NCBI GenBank assembly: GCA_017541445.1
Contig: JAFXZC010000002.1
Location: 1 to 64,000 of the forward strand
Reading direction: 5' to 3'
Source: Bacilli bacterium
GTDB taxonomy: Bacteria > Bacillota_I > Bacilli_A > RF39 > UBA660
DNA: 64,000 nucleotides
The translations under genes and the position numbers were made by a program. Shown piece by piece: positions 1 through 8,694 of this stretch. How positions within the stretch are numbered: the first letter of the stretch is position 1; each line of letters starts with the position of its first letter. The notes beneath the pieces were generated by a model. The model did no database searches. It had not been told where the DNA came from and worked only from the letters and a program-made list of their open reading frames with translations.

Positions 1-630
1 ACCTAATCTATTCTTCCTTCTTATTATTAAAAATAAACCTATACTAATTACAAATATAATACATACTATTGCAAGTATATTTTTAACTGATAAAGTTTTA
101 GGATTATCTACTGTTGCAGGTACACTAGTAGGAGTCGGATCAACTGCTTCATGAGTAACATCATCAATACCTAATGCATCAGCATTTCTACCTATCTCAT
201 CAGATACTTCTAATGTATAAGTTTTATCATCTCTAATACTACCACTAGCTAGTAATGCCTCATCTACTTGATTAACATATTCAACTACTAATTGAAATGT
301 CTTACTACTACCATTCTTAACAACATAATCTAAATCAGGTGATATTAACATATAATCTATATAATTACTTTTATCTAATCTATTATAAACTTCTATATCT
401 TCACCAGATTCATTTTTAATAACCATATCAAATGTTATTTTATCTCCAACATCAGATACTTCATAATTAAAATTAACATTTTTACCATTTATAACTGCAG
501 AAGCATTTTCACTACCATTCCCTTCATGAGAACTCATACCAAATGACTCTATAGTAACTTTACTTTCATCATATTCAGCATATACTATAAAAGGAATTAA
601 TAATATTAACATAAATAATATCTTTTTCAT
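1..630 (-). CDS. Secreted surface protein of the NPxT family, 3'-truncated by the window edge
   Basis: The frame is open from the ATG at 628-630 to base 1, about 210 codons with no stop seen, so the C-terminus lies outside the window. The product starts with a signal peptide (MKK, a hydrophobic stretch, then IPFIVYA before E) nearly identical to those of the tandem paralogs at 15185-21760. It continues with the same beta-rich exported domain carrying the VGD and IKN signatures. Near residues 176-179 there is NPKT, followed by a membrane segment and a basic tail (IIRRKNRLG) at the edge, which is the layout of a sortase substrate. Unlike the paralogs, no second module is seen, but it could begin beyond the edge. 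Function is inferred as a cell-surface protein; the family is not one I can name. Confidence 0.75.
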   Translation of the reverse strand, partial: MKKILFMLILLIPFIVYAEYDESKVTIESFGMSSHEGNGSENASAVINGKNVNFNYEVSDVGDKITFDMVIKNESGEDIEVYNRLDKSNYIDYMLISPDLDYVVKNGSSKTFQLVVEYVNQVDEALLASGSIRDDKTYTLEVSDEIGRNADALGIDDVTHEAVDPTPTSVPATVDNPKTLSVKNILAIVCIIFVISIGLFLIIRRKNRLG

Positions 631-656
631 ACTATCACCTATTATTATTATATCAT

Positions 657-684
657 AAAAAAAGATATCTTAAAGATATCTTTA
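657..684 (-). terminator. Hairpin terminator after engB
   Basis: A short inverted repeat (AAAGATATC arms) directly follows, and partly overlaps, the engB stop codon. The A-run on its left side is a T-run on the minus strand. It also separates engB from the surface gene at 1-630. Confidence 0.7.
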
Positions 685-1260
685 CATATGTTCAATAATA
701 TTTAATATTTCTTCTTTACCTTTCTTAGTTATAGAAGAAAATAATACTATATTATCATTACTACCTAATTTAAAACTTTGATTTATTAAACCAATATTCT
801 TATCTTTATCACCTTGTTTAACTTTATCAAACTTAGTACCTACTATAGTAACATCTAAATTATAATACTTTAAAAAATTAAACATTAATTCATCATCTTC
901 AGTTGGTTTATGTCTAAAATCAATTAAAAGAAATACTCTCTTTAAATTCTTTCTATTAATTAAATATTCTTCTATCATCATACCAAATTTCTTTTGAGTA
1001 TCTTTATCTACAGAAGCATAACCATAACCTGGAACATCTACTAAATAAAAATCATCATTACATAAATAAAAATTTAAAGTTTGAGTCTTACCAGGAGTAC
1101 TACTAGTATGAGCAAAATTCTTTCTACTAACAATAGTATTAATAAAAGAACTTTTACCTACATTACTTCTACCTACTAATAAATACTCTTTCTTATTATC
1201 ATCAGGATATTGACTATCTCTAACAGCCATACATTTTAATTCAACTGTATCAACCTTCAT
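682..1260 (-). CDS. engB: Ribosome-biogenesis GTPase EngB/YsxC
   Basis: 192-residue TRAFAC-class GTPase needed for assembly of the large ribosomal subunit. Visible motifs are the P-loop GRSNVGKSS, switch II DVPGYG, and the G4 motif TKFD. Length and motif spacing match the YsxC/YihA/EngB family. The frame is open 18 codons further upstream, but the ATG at 1258-1260 is chosen because GGTGAT sits at the right distance before it and the extension is unlike EngB. A TTGCAA/TATAAT promoter lies just upstream, so it is probably transcribed alone and ends at the hairpin overlapping its stop. Confidence 0.95.
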   Translation of the reverse strand: MKVDTVELKCMAVRDSQYPDDNKKEYLLVGRSNVGKSSFINTIVSRKNFAHTSSTPGKTQTLNFYLCNDDFYLVDVPGYGYASVDKDTQKKFGMMIEEYLINRKNLKRVFLLIDFRHKPTEDDELMFNFLKYYNLDVTIVGTKFDKVKQGDKDKNIGLINQSFKLGSNDNIVLFSSITKKGKEEILNIIEHM

Positions 1261-1278
1261 AGAAATCACCACAAAAAT

Positions 1279-1306
1279 ATTATAACAAATATATTGTTTT
1301 TTGCAA
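1279..1306 (-). promoter_or_regulatory. Promoter of engB
   Basis: On the minus strand TTGCAA (1301-1306) and TATAAT (1279-1284) are separated by 16 bases. Predicted transcription start is near 1272, giving a leader of about a dozen bases. Confidence 0.6.
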
Positions 1307-1329
1307 CAAACCATATTTAATAAAAAATA

Positions 1330-1348
1330 TGTTATAATAAAAAAGGAG
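1330..1348 (+). promoter_or_regulatory. Extended -10 promoter and RBS of the beta-lactamase-fold gene
   Basis: TGT plus TATAAT (1330-1338) forms an extended -10 element with no good -35 box. AAGGAG follows at about 1343-1348 and fits the ATG at 1359, not the one at 1350, which would leave only a base or two of spacing. Confidence 0.5.
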
Positions 1349-1358
1349 AATGATAAAA

Positions 1359-2750
1359 ATGGCTAATGTAGAAATAAGTAATTTTAATTGTATATCAAGC
1401 ATAACTAGTTATTTAGAAGATGCTATTAAATTAATACAAGAAGCAAAAACTTCAGTAAGTGAAGGAATAAGTACAATACCAACACAAATAAAATCACAAA
1501 TAGATACTAATTCCCTAATTACTTCATTAGCTGATATAGAAAGTAAATGTACTGCTTCATTAGGTTTATTAAAAGAAAATGTTGATAACTATACAAAATA
1601 TGAAGATAAAACAAATGCATCTAGTACTAATTTAGCCAATTGGAATCTATTAAATGGAATAGATGTAATGGATGCAGCAACACTTATGTCATTTATACCT
1701 AAAGATGGAATAAAATCTATGCAATTAGCAGTCTTCTCTAATGGACAAGTAACTAGTACAAGTAATTTTAATACAACTGATAATGCATTATACCCTACTT
1801 CATCATGTTCTAAAACAATACTTGGAATTATAGCAGCTAAAATGCAAGAAGATGGTATTATAAATCTAGATGAAAATCTAGAAGACTATTGGCATAGAGC
1901 ATATTATTATGACTATAATTCATGTACCCCAGAATGGCGAAGCTTACTTGCAAGTGGTGCTACATTAAAAGATTATACTAATCCTAATAGAAACTTAGTA
2001 GAAAATCCTGCAACATTAAGAGATACATTAACTCATTCAAGTACTATTAAAAATATGAGTATGGTCTATATGGAACCAAATAATCATTCTAGTGAATACT
2101 TTGGTGGAAGTATGAGTTCTAATTATGGAAGAGCAGCTTTCATGTTAGCACATACCTATGGACAATTATTTAATCAAGGACAAACACCAGGTACTACTAC
2201 AGAATATAATAGAAATAATGATACTCTAACAAGAGATCATTCCCTAGCTGGTTTAACTATGCAAGTAGCAATGAAACAATCAGTAAATGAATATCTAGAT
2301 CAAAGTCTATTAACTCCATTAGGAATTAATGATAATTCAGGATATAAAAATGGTAATTCTATCTATTTTGCTACATCATATAATTCTAGTGCAACAGATA
2401 TGGCTAAAATAGTAGCAACAGTAGCTAATAATGGAGTTTATGATGGAAAACAAATATTATCTCCACAAACAGTTAGTGAAATAGAAAAAGTATATCCTAA
2501 TCTAAAAAATCAAACAATAGCATTTGATTATGTAGATGGAAAATATGAAAAATATGGTAGTTATAGTACTATAAGTGATCCATCTAAATATGGACTATCT
2601 AAAGATATAAACAATTACTCTACATATATAACATATGATCCTAAAACAGGACAAGGATATGTAATAAATATAGAATTTCAAAATAGCAATTATAAAAATA
2701 ATTCATATAATTTATTTAGTAATGCATCAACTCATTTCTATGGTAATTAA
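1359..2750 (+). CDS. Serine beta-lactamase-fold protein with helical LXG/WXG-like N-terminus
   Basis: 463 residues without signal peptide or membrane segment. Residues 1-90 are predicted helical and polar, resembling the helical-hairpin front of WXG100/LXG-type secreted proteins but without a W-x-G. From about residue 95 it resembles the class C beta-lactamase/penicillin-binding protein family (PF00144). The SxxK motif appears as SCSK (about S149-K152), followed by the family's typical acidic stretch (IINLDENLEDYW). The second motif, normally Y-x-N, reads SSN within SMSSNYG, so the catalytic Tyr seems lost, and no clear HTG/KTG motif is found at the expected place. It may be a transpeptidase-like pseudoenzyme or diverged esterase. 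It is monocistronic and convergent with glmS. Secretion by a type VII-like route is a guess. Confidence 0.75.
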   Translation: MANVEISNFNCISSITSYLEDAIKLIQEAKTSVSEGISTIPTQIKSQIDTNSLITSLADIESKCTASLGLLKENVDNYTKYEDKTNASSTNLANWNLLNGIDVMDAATLMSFIPKDGIKSMQLAVFSNGQVTSTSNFNTTDNALYPTSSCSKTILGIIAAKMQEDGIINLDENLEDYWHRAYYYDYNSCTPEWRSLLASGATLKDYTNPNRNLVENPATLRDTLTHSSTIKNMSMVYMEPNNHSSEYFGGSMSSNYGRAAFMLAHTYGQLFNQGQTPGTTTEYNRNNDTLTRDHSLAGLTMQVAMKQSVNEYLDQSLLTPLGINDNSGYKNGNSIYFATSYNSSATDMAKIVATVANNGVYDGKQILSPQTVSEIEKVYPNLKNQTIAFDYVDGKYEKYGSYSTISDPSKYGLSKDINNYSTYITYDPKTGQGYVINIEFQNSNYKNNSYNLFSNASTHFYGN

Positions 2751-2775
2751 AAAAAGAGCTTAAAGCTCTTTTTTA
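2751..2775. terminator. Bidirectional terminator between the beta-lactamase-fold gene and glmS
   Basis: AAAGAGCTT/AAGCTCTTT inverted repeat flanked by an A-run on the left and a T-run on the right. It sits between two convergent stop codons and can serve both strands. Confidence 0.85.
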
Positions 2776-4605
2776 TTATTCAACAGTAACACTCTTAGCT
2801 AAATTTCTAGGCTTATCTACATCTAAACCTTTAGATATAGTAATATAGTAACCTATTAATTGTAAAGGAACTACAGTTAAAGAAGGATAAAAATACTTAT
2901 TAGTAATAGGAACATTAATAGTATTATTAGCAACTTTACTAACATCTACTCCTTCAGGAGCAACTACTATTACATAAGCACCTCTAGATTTAACTTCTAC
3001 TAAATTACTAATAGTTTTTTCAAATATCTCTTCTTGCGTAGCAATACCTATTACTAAAGTACCATCTTCTATTAAACTAATAGTACCATGTTTTAATTCA
3101 CCAGCAGCATAAGCTTCACTATGAATATAACTAACTTCTTTTAATTTTAAACTACCTTCTAAACTAATAGCATAATCTAAACCTCTACCAATATAGAAAG
3201 CATCTTTAATACTACTAAATTTACTACTAATCTTTTGAATATTTTTAGTATTATTATTTAAAATATATTGAATTTGATCAGGTATCTTAACTAAATCATT
3301 AATTAAATTATTATATAATTTATTATTAATCTTTCTCTTAACATGACCCATCTCTATAGCTAAAGCATAACAAGCTATTAATTGAGTACTAAATGCTTTA
3401 GTAGTAGCAACAGCTATTTCAGGACCAGCTAAAGTATATAAAACATGATCAGCTTCTCTAGCAATAGAAGAACCAACTACATTAATAATACCTAAAGTCT
3501 TAACACCTTGATTCTTAGCTTCTCTTAAAGCAGCTAAAGAATCAGCTGTCTCACCAGATTGACTTATAACTATTACTAAACCTTTCTTATCTAAAATAGG
3601 TTTTCTATATCTAAATTCAGAAGCTATCTCTACTCTAACAGGAACTCTAGTTAAATCTTCTAAAATATATTGAGCACATACTCCTACATGATAAGCAGAA
3701 CCACAAGCTACTATATATATTTGTTTAAAAGATTTAATCTCTTCTACTGTTAAACCAGTCTTACTTAAATCTATTTTATTATCTATAACTAAAGAATTAA
3801 TAGTCTTCTTAACAACATCAGGTTGTTCATTAATTTCTTTAATCATGAAATGTTCATAACCTTCTTTTTCAGCAGCAGAAACATCCCATTTAATTTCTTT
3901 TAATTCTTTTTGTATTTCATCACCATTAAGATCATAAAATATAACTTTATCTTTCTTTAAACAAGCAGCTTCTAAATTATCTATATAATATACATTCTTA
4001 GTATATTTTAATATAGCAGGAACATCACTAGCTAAATAAGTACCATCATCATTCTTACCTATTATCATAGGTGAATCTTTTCTAGCTACCCATATTTCAT
4101 CAGGATATTCCTTAAACATAACTGCTATAGCATAAGATCCTCTTACTCTAACCATTGTTCTATTAATAGCATCAATAGGACCCATCTTATATTTCTTATA
4201 ATAATAATCTATTATATTAGCTAATACTTCAGTATCCGTCTCACTATATAATTTATAATCATGTCTTTCTAATTTTAAAATTAATTCTTGATAATTCTCA
4301 ATAATACCATTATGTACTAAAGTAACATTACCATCATTACTAACATGTGGATGAGCATTTACTTCACTTGGTTCACCATGTGTAGCCCATCTAGTATGAC
4401 CAATACCACAAGTACCTTTCAAATCTTTATCTTCAATTTTTTCTTTTAAATTAGATAATTTACCTTTGGCTTTAAAAACCTCAATATCATTATCTCTAAT
4501 AGCTATACCAGCAGAATCATAACCACGATATTCTAACTTAGATAAACCATCTAATAAAATATCAACAGCTCTCTTACTACCATTATAACCAACTATTCCG
4601 CACAT
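2776..4605 (-). CDS. glmS: Glutamine--fructose-6-phosphate aminotransferase (isomerizing)
   Basis: 609 residues, full length for GlmS. It converts fructose-6-phosphate and glutamine to glucosamine-6-phosphate, the entry step to UDP-GlcNAc and peptidoglycan. The N-terminal nucleophile cysteine follows the start (MCGIVGYNG), with the glutaminase motifs HTRWATHG and HPH. Two SIS sugar-isomerase domains follow (for example SQSGETADSLAALR), and the C-terminal KSVTVE ending is typical. The RBS is AGGAGG-like. A glmS self-cleaving ribozyme precedes it on the same strand, so expression should be repressed by glucosamine-6-phosphate. The gene is probably monocistronic and ends at the bidirectional hairpin. 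Confidence 0.98.
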   Translation of the reverse strand: MCGIVGYNGSKRAVDILLDGLSKLEYRGYDSAGIAIRDNDIEVFKAKGKLSNLKEKIEDKDLKGTCGIGHTRWATHGEPSEVNAHPHVSNDGNVTLVHNGIIENYQELILKLERHDYKLYSETDTEVLANIIDYYYKKYKMGPIDAINRTMVRVRGSYAIAVMFKEYPDEIWVARKDSPMIIGKNDDGTYLASDVPAILKYTKNVYYIDNLEAACLKKDKVIFYDLNGDEIQKELKEIKWDVSAAEKEGYEHFMIKEINEQPDVVKKTINSLVIDNKIDLSKTGLTVEEIKSFKQIYIVACGSAYHVGVCAQYILEDLTRVPVRVEIASEFRYRKPILDKKGLVIVISQSGETADSLAALREAKNQGVKTLGIINVVGSSIAREADHVLYTLAGPEIAVATTKAFSTQLIACYALAIEMGHVKRKINNKLYNNLINDLVKIPDQIQYILNNNTKNIQKISSKFSSIKDAFYIGRGLDYAISLEGSLKLKEVSYIHSEAYAAGELKHGTISLIEDGTLVIGIATQEEIFEKTISNLVEVKSRGAYVIVVAPEGVDVSKVANNTINVPITNKYFYPSLTVVPLQLIGYYITISKGLDVDKPRNLAKSVTVE

Positions 4606-4756
4606 ATTTTCCTCCTAGACCTGGCAAGTTATCTTTTGTTGTAATCTTGATTTTACTTTTTAAATAACTCTAACGCTTCCATTATCACGTAGTAATACCC
4701 GCCGAATCTTTCGATAATTACTAAACCTCGTCATCCCTTAGGACCATGGCGCTATC
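4606..4756 (-). ncRNA. glmS ribozyme: glmS ribozyme (glucosamine-6-phosphate-activated)
   Basis: The minus strand reads AGCGCC (4748-4753), then GACGAGG, then TTATCGAAAGATTCGGCGGG, in the order and spacing of the glmS ribozyme core, followed by the P3/P4 region down to the glmS RBS. The cleavage site is expected just 5' of the first G of GCGCC, near 4752/4753. Known behaviour of the family: self-cleavage with glucosamine-6-phosphate as cofactor exposes the mRNA to decay, giving feedback on glmS. The promoter should lie between this element and the terminator at about 4811; several AT-rich -10-like hexamers are there and none is clearly best. Confidence 0.93.
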
Positions 4757-4810
4757 AAATTACAAGTCCTTTCTAAAATAATTTGATTTATAATCATTAT
4801 AAAATAAAAC

Positions 4811-4846
4811 AAATAAAAAGAGAAGCAAGTTTACACTTACTTCTCA
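4811..4846 (-). terminator. Terminator of the metalloprotease/pseudoprotease/PsbP-like operon
   Basis: GAGAAG-AAGT and ACTT-CTTCTC arms with a four-base loop overlap the stop codon of the gene ending at 4837. A T-run follows on the minus strand. Confidence 0.75.
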
Positions 4847-5361
4847 CCAGAATATATTTCTAAAGAATCTATAATAGTATCAGCACTATCTAATACAATA
4901 TCAAAATATTTACTTAAAGCATTATAATATAAAATTACTAATACATTATCTTTCTTATAAATATTAACTAATACTTGATCATCATCTTTCTCATATAAAT
5001 AACTATAAGCTTCATATTTCTTACTAACATTATCAGAAGTATTAATTAATTCATAACCTTCATTTTGATTAATAATACTATCTACTATATTATCTCTAAT
5101 AGAAGATAAATCAGTATCCATATAATTATCCTCTAACACTTTATATTGTATCTTAAAAGTACTATTAGTTTTCTTATGTTTTAATTCTAAATTCTTCTTA
5201 TCTTCTACTACTTTCCAACTAGTATCATATTTAACTTTAAAATAATCATTCTTATATTCTTTATATCCATCATCTTTTCTAAAGAATAAATAAAGAGCTA
5301 TACCTACTAATAATAAAGTAATAATACCAACTACAATACCTATAATAACCTTCTTATTCAT
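4837..5361 (-). CDS. Membrane-anchored PsbP-like protein of unknown function
   Basis: 174 residues. Residues 4-27 form a membrane anchor (IIGIVVGIITLLLVGIALYLFF). The rest is a small exported domain beginning YKEYKNDYFKVKYDTSWKVV, which resembles PsbP/DUF1795-type domains (a hydrophobic strand, then a W in a 'conserved start' and a C-terminal IIDSL stretch). It is the last of three genes whose ends almost touch (one base after the preceding stop), so it is cotranscribed with the trypsin-fold protein and the zinc-ribbon metalloprotease. A structural or chaperone-like envelope role is possible; no enzymatic motif is visible. Confidence 0.7.
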   Translation of the reverse strand: MNKKVIIGIVVGIITLLLVGIALYLFFRKDDGYKEYKNDYFKVKYDTSWKVVEDKKNLELKHKKTNSTFKIQYKVLEDNYMDTDLSSIRDNIVDSIINQNEGYELINTSDNVSKKYEAYSYLYEKDDDQVLVNIYKKDNVLVILYYNALSKYFDIVLDSADTIIDSLEIYSGEK

Positions 5362-5362
5362 C

Positions 5363-6955
5363 TTAACTCTCCATAATCAATATAATTAAATAATTCATAT
5401 CTTCTCTAATAATAATCTTATAATCATTATTCTTATATATCTTCTTATTATAATTATTTAAAATACATTCATAATCTAACTCTTCTAAAGAATTAATATA
5501 ATCAGAAACTAAATAAATAGTATCTAAAGAACTACCAGCTTCATTCTTATATCTTAAACTAAGAATATTATCTTCATAACTAGCTTTAACTAAAGCAAGT
5601 GGAATATTATCTTTCATATTACCAATACTAGTTAATTTATCAAATACTTTATCATCTACATTATTATATTCTTTTTCTTTACTTAACTTATTATAATATT
5701 TATCTTTAAAGAATTCTAAAGAACTACAATTAATATCATTAAAATCTTCTTTATTTAAAATACTTTGTAACTTAATTAAATAATCACTAGAATTAGCATA
5801 TGATAATTCACTATTTAAAATATCACCAACAGTAAAACCAACTACTTTACCATCTTTATTATATAAAGCACTACCTTCATCAGAAGAAGTCAAAGCAAAG
5901 AAATTCTTAATCTTACCATTCTCCATAGTTATAAAAGTACCATAGTTAATACTAAACCCAGTATTATTCTTACTATTAATAGTAAATAAAGTATCATCTT
6001 CTTTTAAACTACTACTATCACCAAAAGTAACACTCTTACCAGCTTCTACTTCTAATTTTAAAACTACTACATCATACTTTTCATTAGCAGCAACAACACC
6101 CTGTATTTTATAAGTATTCTTATAATCATTAACATATATAAAATTACTATCACTTAAATACTTCATAAAAGAAGACCAAGTAGTAATAACAATACCTTTT
6201 CTAATAAAGAAACCACTAGTATAACTACTAATGCCATTCTCTTTAATAGCAGTTATTTGAACATTACTCTCAACATTATTACTAAATAATAAAGATAACT
6301 CTTCCATAGAAGGAACATTTTCTCCATTACCACTAATAGAAATATTCTTATAAGAACCACCTATATTATTACCATTATCTTCATTAGCAGCAATATTATT
6401 AAAATAGTCATTTAAATTATCCCCTAAATTAATCCAAGGAAAATATATCTTATAACCATCACTATCTTCTTTTAACCAAAAAGTTAAAACAATATCTTGA
6501 ACTTTATCACTAACATTAGCATTAGGAATATATGCAAAAGCAAAAGTACCATTATTAGCTTTAACTACCCTAATAACTTTAATATATTCAAAACTAATTT
6601 TATACTTATCTAACTCTTTTAAAAAACCTTGTAACATAATAGAAGATGTTAAACTCTCAGTACCATTCTCTTTACTAATAAAAATATATTTAGATAACTC
6701 TTTAATCTTAGAATCATAATCTTTATTAGATAAAGCAATATCAATTACTTCTTTAACAAATTTCTTAACTTCTTCATTCTTTTCACTACTATTAGTAAAA
6801 TCTTCAATATCTATTTTATATTCTTTATCTAATTGATTAATTAAATCATTATTCTTCTTATTAATATCAATATCATCTATATTTATATCAAAAGCAGCAT
6901 ATACAAAAGAAACATTTAATATAAATAAACTAATTAAAAATAATAACTTTTTCAT
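5363..6955 (-). CDS. Secreted trypsin/HtrA-fold protein, likely a pseudoprotease
   Basis: 530 residues with a signal peptide (cleavage near YA-AFD, residue 20). Residues 25-230 are an unrecognised polar, partly helical domain. Residues 235-400 resemble a trypsin/HtrA fold: SGFFIRKGIVITTW corresponds to the usual GSGF..G.ILTN.HV, YDVVVLKL carries the Asp (D295), and DEGSALYNKDGKVVGFT matches the nucleophile loop (S362). The expected His is replaced: the segment reads TTWSSF. A proteolytic triad therefore appears incomplete. About 130 further residues follow. It sits between a membrane metalloprotease and a PsbP-like protein in one operon and may act as a scaffold or regulator. The RBS GGAGGT supports the start. 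Confidence 0.75.
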   Translation of the reverse strand: MKKLLFLISLFILNVSFVYAAFDINIDDIDINKKNNDLINQLDKEYKIDIEDFTNSSEKNEEVKKFVKEVIDIALSNKDYDSKIKELSKYIFISKENGTESLTSSIMLQGFLKELDKYKISFEYIKVIRVVKANNGTFAFAYIPNANVSDKVQDIVLTFWLKEDSDGYKIYFPWINLGDNLNDYFNNIAANEDNGNNIGGSYKNISISGNGENVPSMEELSLLFSNNVESNVQITAIKENGISSYTSGFFIRKGIVITTWSSFMKYLSDSNFIYVNDYKNTYKIQGVVAANEKYDVVVLKLEVEAGKSVTFGDSSSLKEDDTLFTINSKNNTGFSINYGTFITMENGKIKNFFALTSSDEGSALYNKDGKVVGFTVGDILNSELSYANSSDYLIKLQSILNKEDFNDINCSSLEFFKDKYYNKLSKEKEYNNVDDKVFDKLTSIGNMKDNIPLALVKASYEDNILSLRYKNEAGSSLDTIYLVSDYINSLEELDYECILNNYNKKIYKNNDYKIIIREDMNYLIILIMES

Positions 6956-6965
6956 ATACTACCTC

Positions 6966-8261
6966 CTATAAATAATTTTCTAAAGCCTTTATAATTAAAA
7001 GACTAGCTTCTGCAGCATTATCACCATTTAAATAATAATCATGAAATGCTTCAGCAATTGTTTCATCATATATATAACTACCACTCTTACTCTTAGCAAC
7101 AGCATATAATGAAATACTTTGTCTAAATTCATCAAATGTCTTATTACCATGATAATTATTATAAGCATCTTGAATAACTTTATAACTAAAATCACCAGCA
7201 TTAAAATCATTATAAACTTTATATAATCTTTCCGATTGACTCTGCTTAGTTAAAGTAAAACCTTCAGTATTATAATAATTTAACATAGCAACATAGGATA
7301 TATAATGACCAAATTCATGAGCTACAGCACTACTCCTAGTAGCACCTCTAGGGAAATATCCAGTTCTTTCACCATTAGCAACACTATTCTCTATTTTAGC
7401 AGCATTAACAAAATATTTAGCATTTAAAATAATTTGTGTCTTATAAGCAATAGGATATCCAGAAGTAGTATTACTAGTACCAACAGCAAATAAAGGCATA
7501 AAAGCAGCCATATAAGTAACACCTTGTTCTACATTAGCAATAGTTAAATTAGTCATATAACCTCTAGCAGAAGGATACTTATTATAATAAAATCTAGCAA
7601 CATCTACTAACTCACTTGCAAAATCTTGATCTATTTCACAAAAATTAACAGCTCTAATTCTATAATTAGCAATTATCTTATCTTCATTAATCTTAGAATA
7701 AGCAGGACAATTCTTTTTTTGAATATCACTATCATAATCTATTAAATTATAAACATCATCTATAGTATTAAAAACAGTTTGTTTTAAATATTGATTATCA
7801 TAAACAATAGCAGTTGTTTCAGAAGTAGAAGTAACATTATTCTGACCAGATTTAGATACACCAGAATAATCTACACTACCATATCTTTCTTCAATAACAC
7901 TATCAGGATCATCTGCAAATATATATTCTCCTTTAGTACTAGCAATAATTAAATAAATAGCACCAATCCATAATAAAATAGCAAATACCCATAAAATACC
8001 TAAACCTTTACTCTTAGATTGTTTTTCTAATTTAATAGCTAATCTTCTTTCTTCTTTTTTAGCATTTTCTAAACCAATACTATTACCACTATTAATAAAT
8101 TTATTATTACTATTACCACCATTAATTATATTCATTTGTTCAGGCGTTAAATGATTTTCAAAAGTAGAGAAACCATTTTGTACAGCATTTAAATAAGAGC
8201 CGCAAAATGGACAAAATGAAATATTATCAGCAACTTGTTTATTACATTTTTTACAAACCAC
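6966..8261 (-). CDS. Zinc-ribbon, membrane-anchored zinc metalloprotease
   Basis: 431 residues. The N-terminus holds a cytoplasmic zinc ribbon (CKKC near residues 3-6 and CPFCG near 17-21), followed by a linker rich in Asn and Lys and one membrane segment at about residues 85-107. The extracellular part carries HEFGH (about residues 315-319), a classical HExxH zinc site, and a later ETIAEAFHDYY that may supply the third (Glu) ligand, as in gluzincins. GTG at 8259-8261 is preferred as start because GGAGGCG lies 6 bases before it; the TTG five codons upstream overlaps that RBS. First gene of a three-gene operon. The substrate is unknown. The ribbon-TM-peptidase layout suggests sensing inside and cleavage outside, which is inference. 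Confidence 0.8.
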   Translation of the reverse strand: MVCKKCNKQVADNISFCPFCGSYLNAVQNGFSTFENHLTPEQMNIINGGNSNNKFINSGNSIGLENAKKEERRLAIKLEKQSKSKGLGILWVFAILLWIGAIYLIIASTKGEYIFADDPDSVIEERYGSVDYSGVSKSGQNNVTSTSETTAIVYDNQYLKQTVFNTIDDVYNLIDYDSDIQKKNCPAYSKINEDKIIANYRIRAVNFCEIDQDFASELVDVARFYYNKYPSARGYMTNLTIANVEQGVTYMAAFMPLFAVGTSNTTSGYPIAYKTQIILNAKYFVNAAKIENSVANGERTGYFPRGATRSSAVAHEFGHYISYVAMLNYYNTEGFTLTKQSQSERLYKVYNDFNAGDFSYKVIQDAYNNYHGNKTFDEFRQSISLYAVAKSKSGSYIYDETIAEAFHDYYLNGDNAAEASLLIIKALENYL

Positions 8262-8304
8262 TTTAAACGCCTCCAATATATCTAATTATAGCATATATTA
8301 ATAT

Positions 8305-8335
8305 AAAAAAAAACAAACATAACGTTTGTTTTTAC
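8305..8335 (-). terminator. Terminator of the ftsK-HPt operon
   Basis: AAACAAAC/GTTTGTTT hairpin with a five-base loop, abutting the stop codon of the HPt gene, with a T-run on the minus strand. Confidence 0.8.
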
Positions 8336-8694
8336 TCTCCAAAATAAGAATTTACAACAGTAATAATTCTATTAGCTTCAGTAAGTAATGATTCTAAACT
8401 ACTATTAACGAAATCTGCTCTATTTTCCTTACCAGCCATCTCATGTTGATAAGCTAAATCAGCTAATGTCATAAATCCTAAATATTTACAATCACTTTTC
8501 ATAGCATGAGCTTCAATAGCATAATTAGCTAAATCACCAGCTGCAGCATAATTTTTTAACTTAGTAACACGATCAGTATAACCATTTTTAAATTCTTCTA
8601 AAATCATATCATATGTTTCCATATCTCCTAGTAATTCTAGACCATGATCTACATCTACACCTTGTGATACTAAATATTCTTTTGTATGATTCAT
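8332..8694 (-). CDS. Stand-alone HPt (histidine phosphotransfer) domain protein
   Basis: 120 residues, all helical. The motif EAHAMKSDCKYLG (around residues 62-74) matches the phosphorylatable His of HPt four-helix bundles, normally HxxKG; here the glycine is Ser (HAMKS). It is translationally coupled to ftsK: its ATG overlaps the last base of the ftsK stop (TAATG). No histidine kinase or response regulator is encoded nearby, so its partner is unknown. The coupling to a DNA translocase suggests a cell-cycle or division link, but this is inference from position only. The family assignment is fairly firm because of the motif and length. Confidence 0.8.
   Translation of the reverse strand: MNHTKEYLVSQGVDVDHGLELLGDMETYDMILEEFKNGYTDRVTKLKNYAAAGDLANYAIEAHAMKSDCKYLGFMTLADLAYQHEMAGKENRADFVNSSLESLLTEANRIITVVNSYFGE

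Noticed and set aside
5363..6955. Active HtrA protease
   Set aside because: The His of the triad is not present at the expected place, and no PDZ domain follows; pseudoprotease is the better call.
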